From assembly GCA_027943245.1 (NCBI GenBank), contig JANDJZ010000022.1:62001-126000 (forward strand): a stretch of DNA of 64,000 nt, in the 5' to 3' direction. Numbering within the stretch: position 1 is the stretch's first letter; every line of letters starts with the position of its first letter. Made by a program: the position numbers and the translations under genes. Source of the stretch: Acanthamoeba sp. SK_2022b (Eukaryota; Discosea; Longamoebia; Acanthamoebidae). Of the stretch, positions 41,093 to 54,927 are shown piece by piece. The notes beneath the pieces were generated by a model. The model was not told where the DNA came from. It searched no databases and saw nothing but the letters and a program-made list of their open reading frames with translations.

Positions 41093-44000
41093 ATGCCGCG
41101 CTACAGCCTCTTTCTCTTTGTGGTTACGGCGGCAGTCATGGTGGCCTCCGCGGCTGCCTCGGCAGATATGGACAAGGTGGATGCCCGCCTTACCGCCAGC
41201 TTTGTCACCTCCTACTCCACCACGCAGTACGATGCTCCGCTCCCCAAGTGGCCACTACCTTCAGTTGTTGATGCATGGTGGGGCACCTTTTGGCAGGACC
41301 CGCACCTACGTGAACAGTATGCTAGCAGACGGGACGTGGCCCGGTACGGCATCCCCTCTTGCTATTTGGTTGTAGTGGATCGGCCTCCAGCCCAATGAAG
41401 CATTTTTTAATATTTATTTGATTATTTATTTTTTGGCCTTTCTGGGTGCCCAGACGTGGACTATTCGATGGGCTGCGACAGCGACAGGTCGAGCTGGCCC
41501 GCTGGAGACCACCTCTCTCGTATTCTCAGTACTGTGCCCCTTCGCTGTTGCCGTGAGTTGATCGCGCACGTTCGGACCTAAACCGAGACGCCGTGGTGGG
41601 TCATGACAGCGATAACGAAGACGTGGTACGCCGTGGCGGGCCTTCGCACCAACGCCACGGTGCTTAACTCCATCATGAAGGGGCTCGATTGGTGGTTCGC
41701 CAACGACTACACCAACGAGAACTGCACCAACCGCAAGAGCACGGTCGCCTGCCCCTGCTCCGCTACCGGTGAGCACCGTGCATAGAGCTAGCGCCTTGTT
41801 GACACCAACAACGCCCACTCACCCTCTCTGCTTCTCTCTTCAACTTGCAGGCCTGTGGAACTTGAACTGGTGGTGGAACATGTACGAACATAGTCATCAC
41901 GAGCATGATAGCATGCACTTCGATTGAGAACACACGGCGTGTTCTTCCACGCATCATAACTTGGGTTCTGACACTTTGACTCTATCGCTACCCACCAACC
42001 ATACAGGATCGGCGTGCAGCTGCAGCTGGGCCCGACCTGCCTCCTCCTGCGCTCGGCCGACTCCTCGGTCTTCACCGCCGCGCACAAGGCCCACTGCTCC
42101 AAGATCCTGCGCCGCTCGGACTGGACCGGTTGGACGGGCGCCAACACGCTGTGGTTGGCCCAGAGCATCGTCTACGACGGCATCCTCACCGGTAACGACA
42201 CGCAAGTCGCACGCGCCTTTGCCGTCAGCAACCGCGAGGTCTACTACTCGGCCGGCGCTGCGGTACGCCCCCCCCCAAATCACCTCGTGTTTGTGGACTC
42301 GGTCCCTGCACGCAACGAGGCCCGGTGTGACCGGCTTGCTTCCAGGACGGCATCAAGAAGGATGGCAGCTTCCTGCAGCACCAGGGCCTCCTCTACAGCG
42401 GCGGCTACGGGTCCGTGTGGCCGGCTACCTCCCCAATGCTCTTCTTTGCTCTTCTTTGGCTGCCATGCTGATAATGAGGCCGTTCCCCCCCCCCCTCGCT
42501 CACAGTGCGGCGTTCGCGGACACCTACCTGTCCCTGTTCTCGTCGGCGGTGGGCACGGCGTTCGCCTCCAACGCCACGGAGATAGAAGTGTTCTCCAAGT
42601 TTCTCCTCGACGGCGTGCAGTGGACGGTGATCTACACGCCCGGCAAGAACTTCTTCGACCCGTCGGTGGTTGGTCGACAGATCGCCCGCCTGACCGGGCT
42701 CGGCATGAGCCTCGACTCAGCCGAGCTCACCAACCTCACCGTCGGATGGTGCCTCCCCTCTCCCCAAGCACCTCTCGCATGCACGCAGGGGCGCGCATGG
42801 GCGCGCATGGGCTGACGGTCGGAGGAAACAATAGGCCTCGCGAGAAGGAGTTCACTGAGTTCACCCGCATCTTCAAGTCGTACAACGGATCGAAGCTGGT
42901 GGGCAACCGCATGTTCTGGGGCGGCGACTACATGATCCACCGCCGCGCCAACTACGTTGTCAGCGTCAAGGGCTTCTCCTCGCGCATCGCCACCAGCGAG
43001 TGCGTCAACTCCGAGAACCTTCTCGTACGAGCCCTGTGCTCCCGCCTGTGTTGGAGTGTCGACACAATTGTTGACCAATGGCGTGCAGGGGCTGCACCTG
43101 AGCGATGGCGCCATGTTCCTGCACCAGTCCGGGAACGAGTACTACCGCATCAACGGCACCTCCAGCAACGCCGTGTTCCCGCTGTGGGACTGGAACCACA
43201 TCCCCGGCATCACCGTCGACTACGGCGTAGACACACTCAACTGCTCCTACGTCAAGAGTCTGGGCAGTCCGTCCTTTGTGGGCGGAGCGACGGATGGCAC
43301 CTACGGCGTGTTCGCCATGCGATTCGTGTCTCCGTTTACGCGCAACCTGAGCTTCCAGAAGGCGTGGTTCATGTTCGACAACGAGATCGTCGTGCTCGCG
43401 GCCAACATCACCTCGCGCGACACCAGCGCCGAGGTGCACTCGGTGATCGACTCCAAGGTTCTCAACGGCGCCGTGTATTCGAGCATCAACGGGAGCCGCA
43501 CGCCTATGGGGAGCGGGGAGACGGCGACGAATGCGTGGTGGCTGCATCACGATTCGGTGGGCTACGTGTTCCCAGAGAACAGGGCGACATCGAGCGGTCC
43601 CATCACGCTCCATCTCAAGACCTCTACCGCGACGACCGGGCCGTGGAGCAAGATCGGCGTGGGCTCGGGCACTGCCTCACTGCCCATGTTCAACGCGTGG
43701 CTCACCCGCCAGAGCGCGCCAGTAACCAACGACTCGTTGGCATACGTGGTGGTGCCGTCGGTGCCGGCGTCGGAGTTCGATCCGGCAGCCACCCTCGCCG
43801 CCGTCGACATCTTGGCCAACACGCCCACTGTGCAGGCCGTGTTCCACTCCAAGCTGCGGATGTTGGGCGTAGTGTTCTGGGCGGCGTCATCGGCCAAAGA
43901 CGTCCAGCTGCTGTCCCGCGGCTGGCGTCTGAGCGTCGACAAGCCCTGCGTGGTGCTTCTGCGCGAGCTCAATGGCGGCCAACGGCTCTCGGTCACCGTG

Positions 44001-44243
44001 TCCGATCCCACACAGCTGTTGAGCAAGGTAACCGTGACCATCGATCGTGCCGTCAATTGCCCCGCGTGCACGATGTCGAGCGACCTGACTAGCACAACGA
44101 TGAGCTTCAGCCTCACCGCCGGCACCGGCGCGTCGACCTCCACCACCGTCACCGATGCCTCTGCTTCAGCTGCGTCTACTATGGACACTCGCGCAGCCGC
44201 GATCGTGGCCGCACTCACGAACGCCGTCCTCTCATTGCGCTAA
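41093..44243 (+). CDS. secreted polysaccharide lyase, family 8 (copy 1)
   Basis: PL8 lyases cleave hyaluronate, chondroitin, xanthan or alginate by beta-elimination. Ten exons: 41093-41247, 41297-41343, 41454-41528, 41610-41768, 41851-41881, 42007-42262, 42346-42410, 42506-42748, 42835-43024, 43089-44243; 791 aa. A signal peptide (LFLFVVTAAVMVASA) leads. Catalytic-site blocks are NLNWWWNMIGVQ (Asn), GSFLQHQGLLYSGGYG (His, Tyr) and VVGRQIARLTG (Arg). The large last exon encodes the beta-sandwich part (FPLWDWNHIPGITV, FDNEIVVLAANI, WWLHHDSVGYVFP). The Ser/Thr-rich end plus hydrophobic tail (AAAIVAALTNAVLSL) could be a GPI-anchor signal. The substrate cannot be read from sequence. A tandem paralogue follows 122 bp downstream. 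Confidence 0.9.
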
Positions 44244-44365
44244 TTTGTATTTCTTTTCTTTTCTAAAAGGAATGGCAAGCATGTTACCCAACCGACGGGG
44301 AGGTTGGGGAAGGTTTTGAACTCTTTCTTTCGCTTGCTATGCTCTGAGTGCATGACAGGAGAGGC

Positions 44366-47337
44366 ATGGCAGGCCAGCAGCTTCTTTGGTTGCTCTTCCT
44401 GGCAGCCTGGGCGATAGCCCATGCAGTGGGCTTGTCTGGCGATATGGCCACTATTGATGCACGCACTACCGCCAGCTTCGTAAACCACTACCAGCCTGCT
44501 ACCACAGCCATGTATACTGCTCCACGCTGCACCTAGCCTCTCCTGTAACGCTTAGATTATTGGCAGGGCCAAGTCTTACTTGGACACCATGAGGGAGGAC
44601 GGCACCTGGGAGCAAGTGGACTACACCGCTGGTTGTGAAGCTGGTCGCGCCTTGTGGCCAGTGGTAGAACACCTGGAGCGCTTGTTAGGTTCGTCTCGAG
44701 CAGTACTCGTTCCACTCACAGGGTGTACTAACTTGCTGCTGTCAAGTGATGGCCAAGGCTTGGTATGCACCACTCGAGGAGTCAGCGCTGCATGGCGACG
44801 CAGTGCTCCTGCAAAAGATCATCAAGGGCCTAGACTACTGGTTTGACCACGACTACACGAACCAAGCATGTCCACGCGGAGTATGCACCTGTGGGACACC
44901 AGGTTGGCTCCCAGCTAGACTACAAAACAGAAGCTAACGCTTGTCTGGTGATATAGGATTGTGGAACTCCAACTGGTGGTGGAATATGATTGGCGTGCAG
45001 CTGCCACTTGGACCCACCTGCCTTCTACTGCGTTCTGCAGCGAGTGACATCTTCACACCCGCCCATAAGCAGCACTGTTCAGCCATCTTGAAGCGGGCAA
45101 ACTGGAAGGGGCACATTGGGGCCAACCTGTTGTGGCTGGCACAGAGCGCAGTGTGGGACGGTCTGCTTCTTGGAGACCGTGATAAAATCGCAAAGGCCTT
45201 CGAGAGAAGCAATCAAGAGATGGTCTACACGGACGGATCTGCTGCACGTACCCCGTCTTTGCGTGCTCAAGGTGAAGATCAGCACTCTTAACCAACCTCG
45301 TTCAGGAAGGTCTAAAGAAGGACGGAAGCTTCATTCAACACAAGGGGATGCTCTATGTGGGGGCATACGGGTTGGTCTGCTCTCCTTAGCTGTGAGTGTC
45401 TACTTGATCTGTAACACACTCTTTTGGCACACACAGCGAAACATTCGTGAAGATGTATGCCGACATGTTCTCCACGACAGTGGGCACTTCTTTCGCGCCC
45501 AATCGCGTTCAACAGGAGATCCTCTCCACCTTTATACTTGATGGGATGAGGTGGATGGTGGTCTATTCTCCCAACAAGACCTTCTTTGATCCTTCCGTCA
45601 TCGGCAGACAGATATCACGCCCCATGGGACTGGACGTGACCATCGACACAACCCCCCTCATCACGCTCGCCGATGGGTGGTATGCACCGTTCTTATCCCT
45701 GTGATGTTGAGAGATAGTTACAGACAGAGCATGGGCCCACAGGCCGCGAGAGATAGAATTTGTGGCCATGCACAGAGCGTTCCAATCGCACGGTGGAACG
45801 CCGCTGCTTGGCAATCGCGTATATCCAGCGGGCGACTACTCAGTTCATCGCCGTCCAAACTACTTTGCCAGCATTAAGGGTTTCTCCTCGCGCACAGCCA
45901 CCTCCGAGTGCTTAAACTCTGAAAATCGCAAGGTGCCTGTTCGCGTCTTGTCCTGGCGCTATTCTTTGCCAACGCAAGTTTTGAAATCATGCAACGCGTG
46001 CAGGGACTGCACTTGAGCGATGGTGTGATGTTCCTGCACCAGTCCGGCAACGAATACTACCGCATTAACGGCAATCATGAGGACGCAGTGTTCCCGCTGT
46101 GGAATTGGAACCACATCCCCGGCATCACCGTCGACTACGGCGTCGACGCACTCAACTGCTCGAAGGTCCACCAAAAAGGCCTTACCCACTTCGTGGGCGG
46201 GGTGTCAGACGGTTACTACGGCGTGTTCGCCATGCGATTCGTGTCGCCTATCACGCGCAACCTGAGCTTCCAGAAGGCGTGGTTCATGTTCGACAACGAG
46301 ATCGTCGTGCTCGCCACCAACATCACCTCGCGCGATGCCAGCGCCGAGGTGCACTCGGTGATCGACTCCAAGGTTCTCAACGGCGCCGTGTTCTCGAGCG
46401 TCAACGGGATCCGCTCGCCGATGGAGAGTAGCACCTGGGAAACAGCGACGAATGCGTGGTGGCTGCATCACGACTCGGTGGGCTACGTGTTCCCAGAGAA
46501 CAGGGCGAAGGCGAGCGGTCCCATCACGCTCCATCTCAAGACCTCCACCTCAGCAACGATGACTTGGAATACGATCGGGGTGCACAGCGGCAGCGCCAGA
46601 CTGCCATTGTTCACAGCATGGCGAGCGTCAACGGGATCCGCTCGCCGATGGAGAGTAGCACCTGGGAAACAGCGACGAATGCGTGGTGGCTGCATCACGA
46701 CTCGGTGGGCTACGTGTTCCCAGAGAACAGGGCGAAGGCGAGCGGTCCCATCACGCTCCATCTCAAGACCTCCACCTCAGCAACGATGACTTGGAATACG
46801 ATCGGGGTGCACAGCGGCAGCGCCAGACTGCCATTGTTCACAGCATGGCTAACCCATCAGGAGCCTCCCGTAGAGAGCGACTCGTTGGCATACGTGGTTG
46901 TGCCGTCGGTGTCGGCGTCGGAGTTCGATCCGGCAGCCACCCTCGCCGCCGTCGACATCTTGGCCAACACCCCACATATGCAGCTTGTGCTGCATAAGGG
47001 CCTGGGAGTGGCCGGCATGGTGATGTGGACTCCTGGCCTGACAGCAAGCTTCCAGTTGACTGCCAAATGGTTGATCCAGGCCCAGCAGCCGTGCGTCGTG
47101 ATCGCTCGCGAAGTGGAAGAAGGAGCACGACTCGAGGTGACTGTCTCCGATCCTACTCAGCAGCTGGTGAGCATCACCCTCAAGATCGTTCGCAGGCTGG
47201 GCCGTGGGGTTGGCGACGTGCCCCGAGCCTCCGTTATGAGCCTCACGTTCCATCTTGAAGGCGATGGGCTCTCCCAGAGCGCCACTTGGCATGACCAGCC
47301 CTTGCCCATGCAAGGAAAAAAGAACCTTTCGTATTAA
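44366..47337 (+). pseudogene. polysaccharide lyase family 8, copy 2, disrupted by a tandem duplication
   Basis: Tandem paralogue of the preceding gene. Exons: 44366-44511, 44567-44688, 44747-44902, 44957-45243, 45306-45370, 45437-45679, 45743-45932, 46004-47337. Signal peptide (LLWLLFLAAWAIAHA), NSNWWWNMIGVQ, GSFIQHKGMLYVGAYG and VIGRQISRPMG are intact. In the last exon a 227-bp block (46395-46621) is repeated exactly at 46622-46848. Because 227 is not a multiple of three, the frame from the first block ends at about 46789, while the conserved C terminus continues in the frame of the second block to a stop at 47337. Copy 1's intron 2 is absent here, and intron 4 appears to use a GC donor. If the duplication is an assembly or allelic artefact the gene may be intact in other copies. 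Confidence 0.8.
46395..46848 (+). repeat. exact 227-bp tandem duplication
   Basis: Units 46395-46621 and 46622-46848 appear identical base for base, starting at cgagcgtcaacggg and ending ttcacagcatgg plus one base. It lies in the last exon of the second lyase gene. Confidence 0.95.
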
Positions 47338-47429
47338 TTCTTGAGATTTCTTCAAATCTTGTCTGTGGTTCTCTGAAGCACGTATCACCAAGGCCAACAG
47401 CGCGGCCAGTGTGTTTTCGTTTTACATTA

Positions 47430-48755
47430 ATGAGTCTCAATGCCACCCCAACATCACTGCCCACCGAAATCTGGGTGTCCATTTTTCAATTCCTCAGTAG
47501 TGCCCAAGATTTGGCCCGCCTGTCCTTAGTATGTTCGCGTTGGCGTAGCATCAGTGAAGACGACCTGCTGTGGAGCCCCTTTTTCGCCTCCTCCTCCCTT
47601 GCCACCGCCTGGTTGCAAGATCGCCCACGCGCCCCCGGTTCCTCGCTCAAGAGCGAGTGGAGCGAGATGTCAAGGGTCGAAGCCCACTGGCGCAATGGCA
47701 CCTGCAAGCTCACTACCATAGAATTGCCCAGCGGTCGCTCTGCGTCTTGCTCCCTCCTCGACGAGCGTCGGGGCCGCCTAATCTTGGGGTACCGCCGCGC
47801 GCGTGTGTCTGTGGTCAGACCTGCATCGCTGATGAAACAAACCATGCGAGCAGGACGATGGCGACGACGCTCGAAGTAGTGGACCTGAACGGCGGACCGA
47901 CCGACGATGAGGAAGGCGGCGCCCAAGCGCGCCGAAAGCCGCGTCTTCGGGAGCCGACGCACGAGGGCCCGCTGCACAAGGCCCACAGCGACGCCGTGCG
48001 GGCGCTCAAGATGTCGCCCGACGGCCGGCTCTTTGCCTCGGCGTCCAACGACCACACGGTGCGCGTGTGGGACGCCGAGACGCTCGAGGCCCGGCACACC
48101 CTTGCCAACGGGCACACCGACAGCGTGCGCATGCTGGCCTTTGTGCCGCACAGTGGCGCCTCCTCCTCCAACATCCTCCTCTCCGGCGGCAGAGGTCAGA
48201 GCGTGTGGGTAGGTCACTCGCCACGTCATTGTGCCATGCATTGTTGTGCGTGTGCGTGTGTGCGTGTTCGTGTGTGCGTGTGCGTGTGCGTGTGCGGTGG
48301 TGGTGGTGCATTTGTGTCAGCACTGACGACGAGTTGTGCATACTCAGGTCTGGGACGCGGACAAAGGCATAGCGCTGCAGACGTTTCGTACGCTTCTCCG
48401 CTTGCTCTGGAGAGGAGGGGGGAGGAGGTGATGCGGTGGTCGTGGCACAGTGGCATGGCGCGTAAGCTTACCCTCCGCGCTCCATCCATCGCTTCTTCAG
48501 GCTACAGATCGACCCCCCAATCGATCGAAATCGCCGGCACGACCGCGGCCGTGGGATACGCCAACGGCTGCGTCGTGCTGTGGTCCCTGGAGACCGGCGG
48601 CATGCTGCAGATGATGGGCCACACCCACTGGACCACCTGCCTCAACTTCCGCCCCGGGGTTCTCGTCTCTGGCTCCGGTACGCATGCGTCGTGACTCTTA
48701 TCTCCTGCGCCAAAGCGCTGAGCGCAAGCCTTGCTCGACGTCGTAACCGTGCGTG

Positions 48756-48847
<92 letters not shown>

Positions 48848-49290
48848 TCGTGATTGACTGGGACTTGCGCACAAACGCGCCAGCGCACGTCTTCAAGGGG
48901 CACGCCCGAGTTGTCAACACGGTGCTTTTGCATGGTTCCACGAACGAGCACATTGTCAGCTGCAGCAACGGTACCACTATCCACTCTCTCTTCGCGCACT
49001 ACACCACACACACACACACACACACACACACGCAAGTGCACCTACAGCACATATCACACAGACACACACACGTACGTGGAGGGAGAGGCCGGCTCACCGA
49101 GCCTCTGTACATGGTGTGGTCTGTCAACAGACGGAACGGTGAAGCTGTGGTCTCGTACTTGGGGCGACTGCATACAAACAATCGCCAAGAAAGGCGACGT
49201 CGTCAACGACAAGAACGTCTACGAAGTCACCTCCATGCTCGCAAAACGATACGCTACGTGGCCGGATGTCTCCACGCTCATCACAGGTGC

Positions 49291-49387
<97 letters not shown>

Positions 49388-49864
49388 CATGGATTGCCGT
49401 ACGCAGCCAACAACGGATTGTTGAGGAGCGGGCTCCGGCTGTGGGAGGTGGACGCCGTGGGTGGACGGACATCGAGCCTCCGGTGCGAAACGAAATCGCC
49501 TCGCAAGGGCCTGCTCTCCTTGGCCGCGTCCAGCCGCTACCTCGTCGCCACCACCGTAACGGCCCTCCCTCCCCTTCTTTCTCTAACCACACACAATCGT
49601 CATAACGGCGCTCACACGACTCACGCACGCACGCGTCATGCTTGGATGCAGTGGGACTGCAAGGCGCTTGTGTGCGACTTTGGGCGAGACGAGGACTCGA
49701 TCGGGTGGGTGGAGGCTGACGACGTCGAAACGGAGCCTGTGCCGAGCGGTCGTCCCTACGTCCCTCCCTGGCTACGAAGACAACAACAAGGGCAAGAGCA
49801 AGGGCAAGGGCAAGATTCAGAGTCACAGGGAGAGCAGGGTGAGCCGCAACAGTATCAAGACTAG
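47430..49864 (+). CDS. F-box/WD40 repeat protein
   Basis: Probable substrate receptor of an SCF ubiquitin ligase. Eight exons: 47430-47788, 47854-48208, 48348-48387, 48501-48677, 48848-48970, 49131-49286, 49407-49555, 49652-49864; 523 aa. F-box at about residues 8-50 (LPTEIWVSIFQFLSSAQDLARL, cut here for length in the conserved LSLVCSRWRSI part). WD repeats follow: ALKMSPDGRLFASASNDH, HTVRVWD, GYANGCVVLWSLETG, VVIDWDLRTN, DGTVKLWSRTWGD and SGLRLWEVD. The C terminus is Gln/Gly-rich. The annotated ATG is the first in frame with the F-box and lies 92 bp after the lyase stop. Confidence 0.85.
48757..48845 (+). repeat. (GT)n tract, about 44 units
   Basis: Fills F-box/WD40 intron 4 and ends at the acceptor gtgtag (48847); one of the longest dinucleotide tracts in the window. 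Confidence 0.95.
49006..49032 (+). repeat. (CA)n tract
   Basis: F-box/WD40 intron 5. Confidence 0.95.
49289..49382 (+). repeat. (CT)n then (GT)n tract
   Basis: Fills most of F-box/WD40 intron 6. Confidence 0.95.
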
Positions 49865-50014
49865 CGCTTGAGGCCTCACCCACTCGAGCCCTTTTTAAGG
49901 TGGCGGTTGCTGCTAATAAAAGCAAATAATCATAATTCTTTCTCTTCTGCCGAACCTAAGAAAAAAAGGTGGTCGAGGCACCTGGCACCTTGTACACCAC
50001 AACTTGGGCCCGTG

Positions 50015-50891
50015 ATGATGGAAGAAGAGCCCTGGCGCGAAGACGGAGAGGGGTGGCCCTGCGACCAGTGCACCCTCATCAACGACCTGGACGCACATGT
50101 GTGCGCTGCTTGTGGGTACCTACTTTAGCCACACTCGCGGCCTGGCGGACGCAAACGCCAATGAATCTTCTTTCCTTCTTCTTCTTCTTCTTCTTCTTTG
50201 TCTTATGTGTGTAGGTGGTCGGTGGCTCCCAGTTCTGCGCCTGCGGCGAAGCCAGGCCCCAGTTTGCCGGTGAGCGCAACCACAAAACCTCACCTGACCC
50301 CGCCTGTGGGCGGGCCTCCCTCTCGTGTGCCGCCCGCAGCACGCTTCCTGCCCTCGCCGTGGAGCGTGGTGGACAGCAACAAGGCCGAAGACGGAGACGA
50401 GCAAGCCGGCGGATTCATTGAGCAGGAAGCCGAGAACGCCAAGCGGAAGAGGCAGTGCCTGGAGGGCGAACATCAGCGAGCTGCTGGGGCACAGACCTTC
50501 GAGCAGTGGGACCTTCTGCCCGACGAGATAAAAGTGCGTGCTCGTTCCTTACTTGTAACCATTTAAATGATAATTGTATTTTTAGAATATATTAAATTAT
50601 GTTCTCTGTGTGCACCAGGTGCAAGTCCTTTCGTGGCTGCCCCTACGCGACGTGGGCGCGTGCAGTCGTGTGAGCAAGGACATGAATGTCCTCGCCAAGG
50701 TGCCCCTTGCAATGGCTGGCCCCGAGCAACAAGGACGTCTCACTCACAGCATACCAATCCTGTCCGCACAATAGGAATCTCAGGTGTGGGACAAGCTCGC
50801 CTATCGCCGTTGGGGAGACGCCGCAGACCAGCTATCCGAGGGCGTAGTCAACACTAGTACTTGCTCAACCGCTTTGGAGAGAGAGAGAGAG

Positions 50892-50961
<70 letters not shown>

Positions 50962-53441
50962 CGCGCGCGCGACAGACTTTGCTCATTCTCTTCATGTGTA
51001 GATTTGGTGCGCCAGTGGCATGCGACGAGCGACAAGAAAGCGCGGTACAAGCTCAGGTACTTGCTGCCTACTGAGGCCCCTGTAAACTATGGGTTTGGGA
51101 GCGCGCTGACGCGTTTTCTATGTGTGTACAGACACCAGCATTTCTTGGACTGGACGTTCGGTCGCTACGCCCTCTACTCGTTCGATCTGGTTACGCACGG
51201 CGATAAGGTCGTGGTCGCCCAAGAGTACATCGAGGAAGACGACGTGGTCATCCTCGGCTTCACGACCGGGGAGATCGAGATTTGGTAGGCTCTCTGCTCC
51301 ACATTGCCCCCCCCCCCCTATACGGCAATGGTCTAATCGACGCTTGGCGCCGACAACCTGCGCAGGGACATTCGAGCGGCCTCCTTGCTCGCAACGCAGC
51401 ACCTGCCCACCCCAAGGTACGGCGAGCCTCTGGGGACACCACCCGCCCCATGTGACAATTGATGGCGCGATGGTGATGTAATGGCAACTATCTTCTCCTT
51501 CTTCGACTACAGCATGTTCAGTTTCCAACCGATCCAGCGGATGCTGATCCGCAAGCATCGCATCGTTGTGGGCCACCCGAATGGGTACACCATTGTCCCT
51601 CTCGCACTACCTCGATAGAAACTGCGTCGTCCACTCGTTTGCCTATAACGCGGTTCTTCATCTCGCTCTCTCTCTCTCTCTCTCTCTTACTACTCGCTGT
51701 GTGTGGTTCATCTACTGCACGCACTCCAGCGTGGTGGTTTATGAGCTGGCCAGGGACGCTCTGGCGCTCCACATCTACCAGATCCGGATGTTGTGTTTCT
51801 TCCACTGTACGGCAGCTGACTCTGCCCCCCCCCCAAAGTTCTATCGGGCGAGCGAGGGCTGACTCAAACCGCCACGCCACAGATTCATACGGGCACAAGC
51901 CCCAAGAGCGGATACCCCCATTCACAGAGACATTGGCGTTGGCCGTCTGCTCGGTACTGTTTACACGCACGCAGCGCACGCGCGCACACACATCAAAGTG
52001 GTGAAAATTGACTAAATGATGTTGTACTGGTGGTGCAGTCTATGGTGGCATGCCTGCAAAAGGGATCCAAGTACCTTTTCATGTTCAGCGATCAGGTCAA
52101 CCCCGAAAATGGACAACCGCTGGTCACCCGCGTCCTCCTCGGTACGATGACGGCTGTCGCCATTCACACACGATGCGCGGCACAACGCCGCCTCTGCTGC
52201 ACCCAACCGGCTGGCTTACTCTCTTGGTGTTTGGGCGCAGGTGGTAATGACGCTAGCGAGGTGCTGTTCCACCTCGACGAGGTGGAGTGGAAGGGACAGC
52301 GGAACGTCGCGCGCGTGGTGATGTTCATGAAGAGATCGCGCAATCTGCACGTGTTCCACATGCCCGACCTGGTCTCCCCGCCGGACCATCGCGTCATGTC
52401 ACTCTCCTTGGTGCCTGGCCTCCACCACCACCACCACCACCACCACCACCACCACCACCACCACCACCACCACCACCACCCATGAGCACACAGTCCTCCA
52501 ATGCTGTGTCCAGCCAGCGGTGCGGTGGCGCTACAACTTACGCGGTGCTCTCCATAATTTTTTCCGTTTTGGTCTCTTCAGACGGGCATGGACCCACAGC
52601 ACATCAAGGTGTCGGGCGACACCGTAGCCCTGCTCGGCTTCTCCAGAAGCGTACGCTTGGACCTCTACTTTGAGTAGAAAATTATTTATTCACTCTTTTC
52701 GCATTGTGGCTGGCGATGGTGGCGTGTTGATCAGTACATTTACAATTTGAGCAAGCACCACGCGCACACCACGATCCAATCGACTCTGGACAACACCAAC
52801 TTCAGGTTAGGATCACGCATCACCTCTACCCGCGTTGTTCTCCCTCGTTTTCTGTCTATTTCTCACAACTATGTGGCCACAGGATAGCTTCGGTGTTTGA
52901 GAGCAACAAGCTACTGGACATGGCGCGCAGCGGCCACATCGGTACGATATATATCTCGGAAGTCGAACGGATCATCAGCAACCAACAACCACCAATCACC
53001 ACCAACCATATGGCGCGAACAGCTGGCTAACACCGTCGTTGGTGCAGTGTTGCACGACGTCGCGGAAAATGCGCTCGTGTTGGCGGTGGGTGACTTTGTT
53101 GGGGTTCCCGACGCGCAGGGCTTGCTGCTCCGCACCACGCTCGCCAAGGCTCGCTTCTACAAGCGTACGTGCTCGTAGCCGAAGGTCATTCCCTCACCGC
53201 ATGCGATCACGACTGAGAGAGCTCCCTCCCGCGCCTCCGCTCTTTCCCTCTCCCCACAGCTTCGCGCTTGTTGCTGCTGACCAAGGATGGCATCGTTCGG
53301 TTGGTCGACTGCGCGCCGACTGAGGCCGCCATCGCGCGGCAGATCAGGCGCTTCGAACAGAGGCTCCTCCATGCAGCTCAGCGAGGTTCGATCCGTTCGC
53401 CAGCTCCACGCCTCTGGCCGTGCACCGACATGCTCGCGTGG

Positions 53442-53502
<61 letters not shown>

Positions 53503-54880
53503 GGCAGGCATAGGCGCAGTGGTCACGATCGACATACCGCAGGTGAGGGACGACTGCACGCTCTTCCTGATCGACCTCCTACGCAAGGCCAAGCGCAAGG
53601 TCGACGAGCTGAACGACAGCGCGGCCGGCGGCAAGGTAGGGGCGGCGGTCGCCCACAAGTCCCTCAGCGAAGCTGTGTCGACAGGTAATTCGCTTTCACT
53701 CTTCTTGGCCCCCGCCTAAACCAAAGCCACAACATTCGCCACACACAACACATTGTTGTGTTAACCACTCACGCATCTCTACAGCCTTGGAAACGGCGGA
53801 TAGGGCGCTGGCCTTGATAGGCAAGGCAGTCACCGTCAACACGGTTCACCATCTCTACAAGTGTGGCCCCTCACCTCGTTCAACAGCGTTAGAATGGCCA
53901 CTGGTCGGTAACTAAACCTGGAACTTGTTTTGCTGGCGCAGCGAGCTGTTGGTGATCAAGGAGGCGGAGCAGAGTATTGCCTCGCTGCAGGGCCGCATCC
54001 ACGAGCTCGAGTCGTCCCTCCCAACTCAGTGTACGCGACTCCCTCATCTACAGTGAAAACCGGGGGCATCGTGCGCGATTTGTGCAGTGTGTTCATCGAG
54101 TTGGTTTGGCAACAGATGAGGACGATCACGAGGAGCGCGGGGGCATCGTGCACAGCGCCAGGCAGTCGAACAGAATCGACGAGCTCTGGCTGGCAGGCGA
54201 GCGCGTCAACGAGCTGCAGAGTATGGCGGCAACGGTCCGGCGGCAAGCTGTGGTCGCTTCGGTCATTCTCGGTACTGCTCTCACGCTCGCACGCACGTAC
54301 ATGCACGCACGCACGCTCATCCGGCACCCGAATGGAACTCGCAGACAAGCGCGGCGCCGAGTTGGTCAAAGTGATAGCCGAGCTGAGCGATATCGTGTCG
54401 TCTCGCATTGAGACTGCGCTGCTGGACTTCCTCAGCGACTGTGCCAGGTGGAGGACGGCGCATCCGCAGGACGACTGGGACGACACGAACATCATCGACG
54501 CGCAGGCCATGGGCAGCATCCTGGAGCGGCAACTGCGCAACTCACAAAAGCACTCTGTACGTCTCGCACAAGCACACACTCGCAAGCGCAGAGGCTGATC
54601 GAACTGATTGGCGGGTGGCGACCAGTCGTGGTTTGGACGAAAGCATGTGGTGGGCGAGGTCTGGAGCTTTGAGGTGGCACTGCGTGACGGGCTGGTGGGC
54701 TACCAACGCAAGCAGCTGTACCGCAAGCTCAACTACAGCCCCACGGCGCTCGAATCGCTCGAGGACACGCACGACAAGCTGCTCGAGCTCAAGAACTACC
54801 ACGAGCTCCAGGGCACTTACCGCGGGTTCGTCACGGGCCTCCCTCCACGCCTCCATGAAGGCCGTACAGCAGTCGATGAA

Positions 54881-54927
<47 letters not shown>

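Noticed and set aside
52411..52485. Polyhistidine or polyproline coding run
   Set aside because: The CAC array lies between a phase-0 donor at 52410 and an acceptor at 52581, so it is intronic.
52651..52677. Stop codon at 52675-52677 as the end of a separate F-box gene
   Set aside because: Splicing at GTACGC (52651) keeps the frame into further propeller strands, and no ATG-led gene explains the next exon. I kept it only as an alternative.
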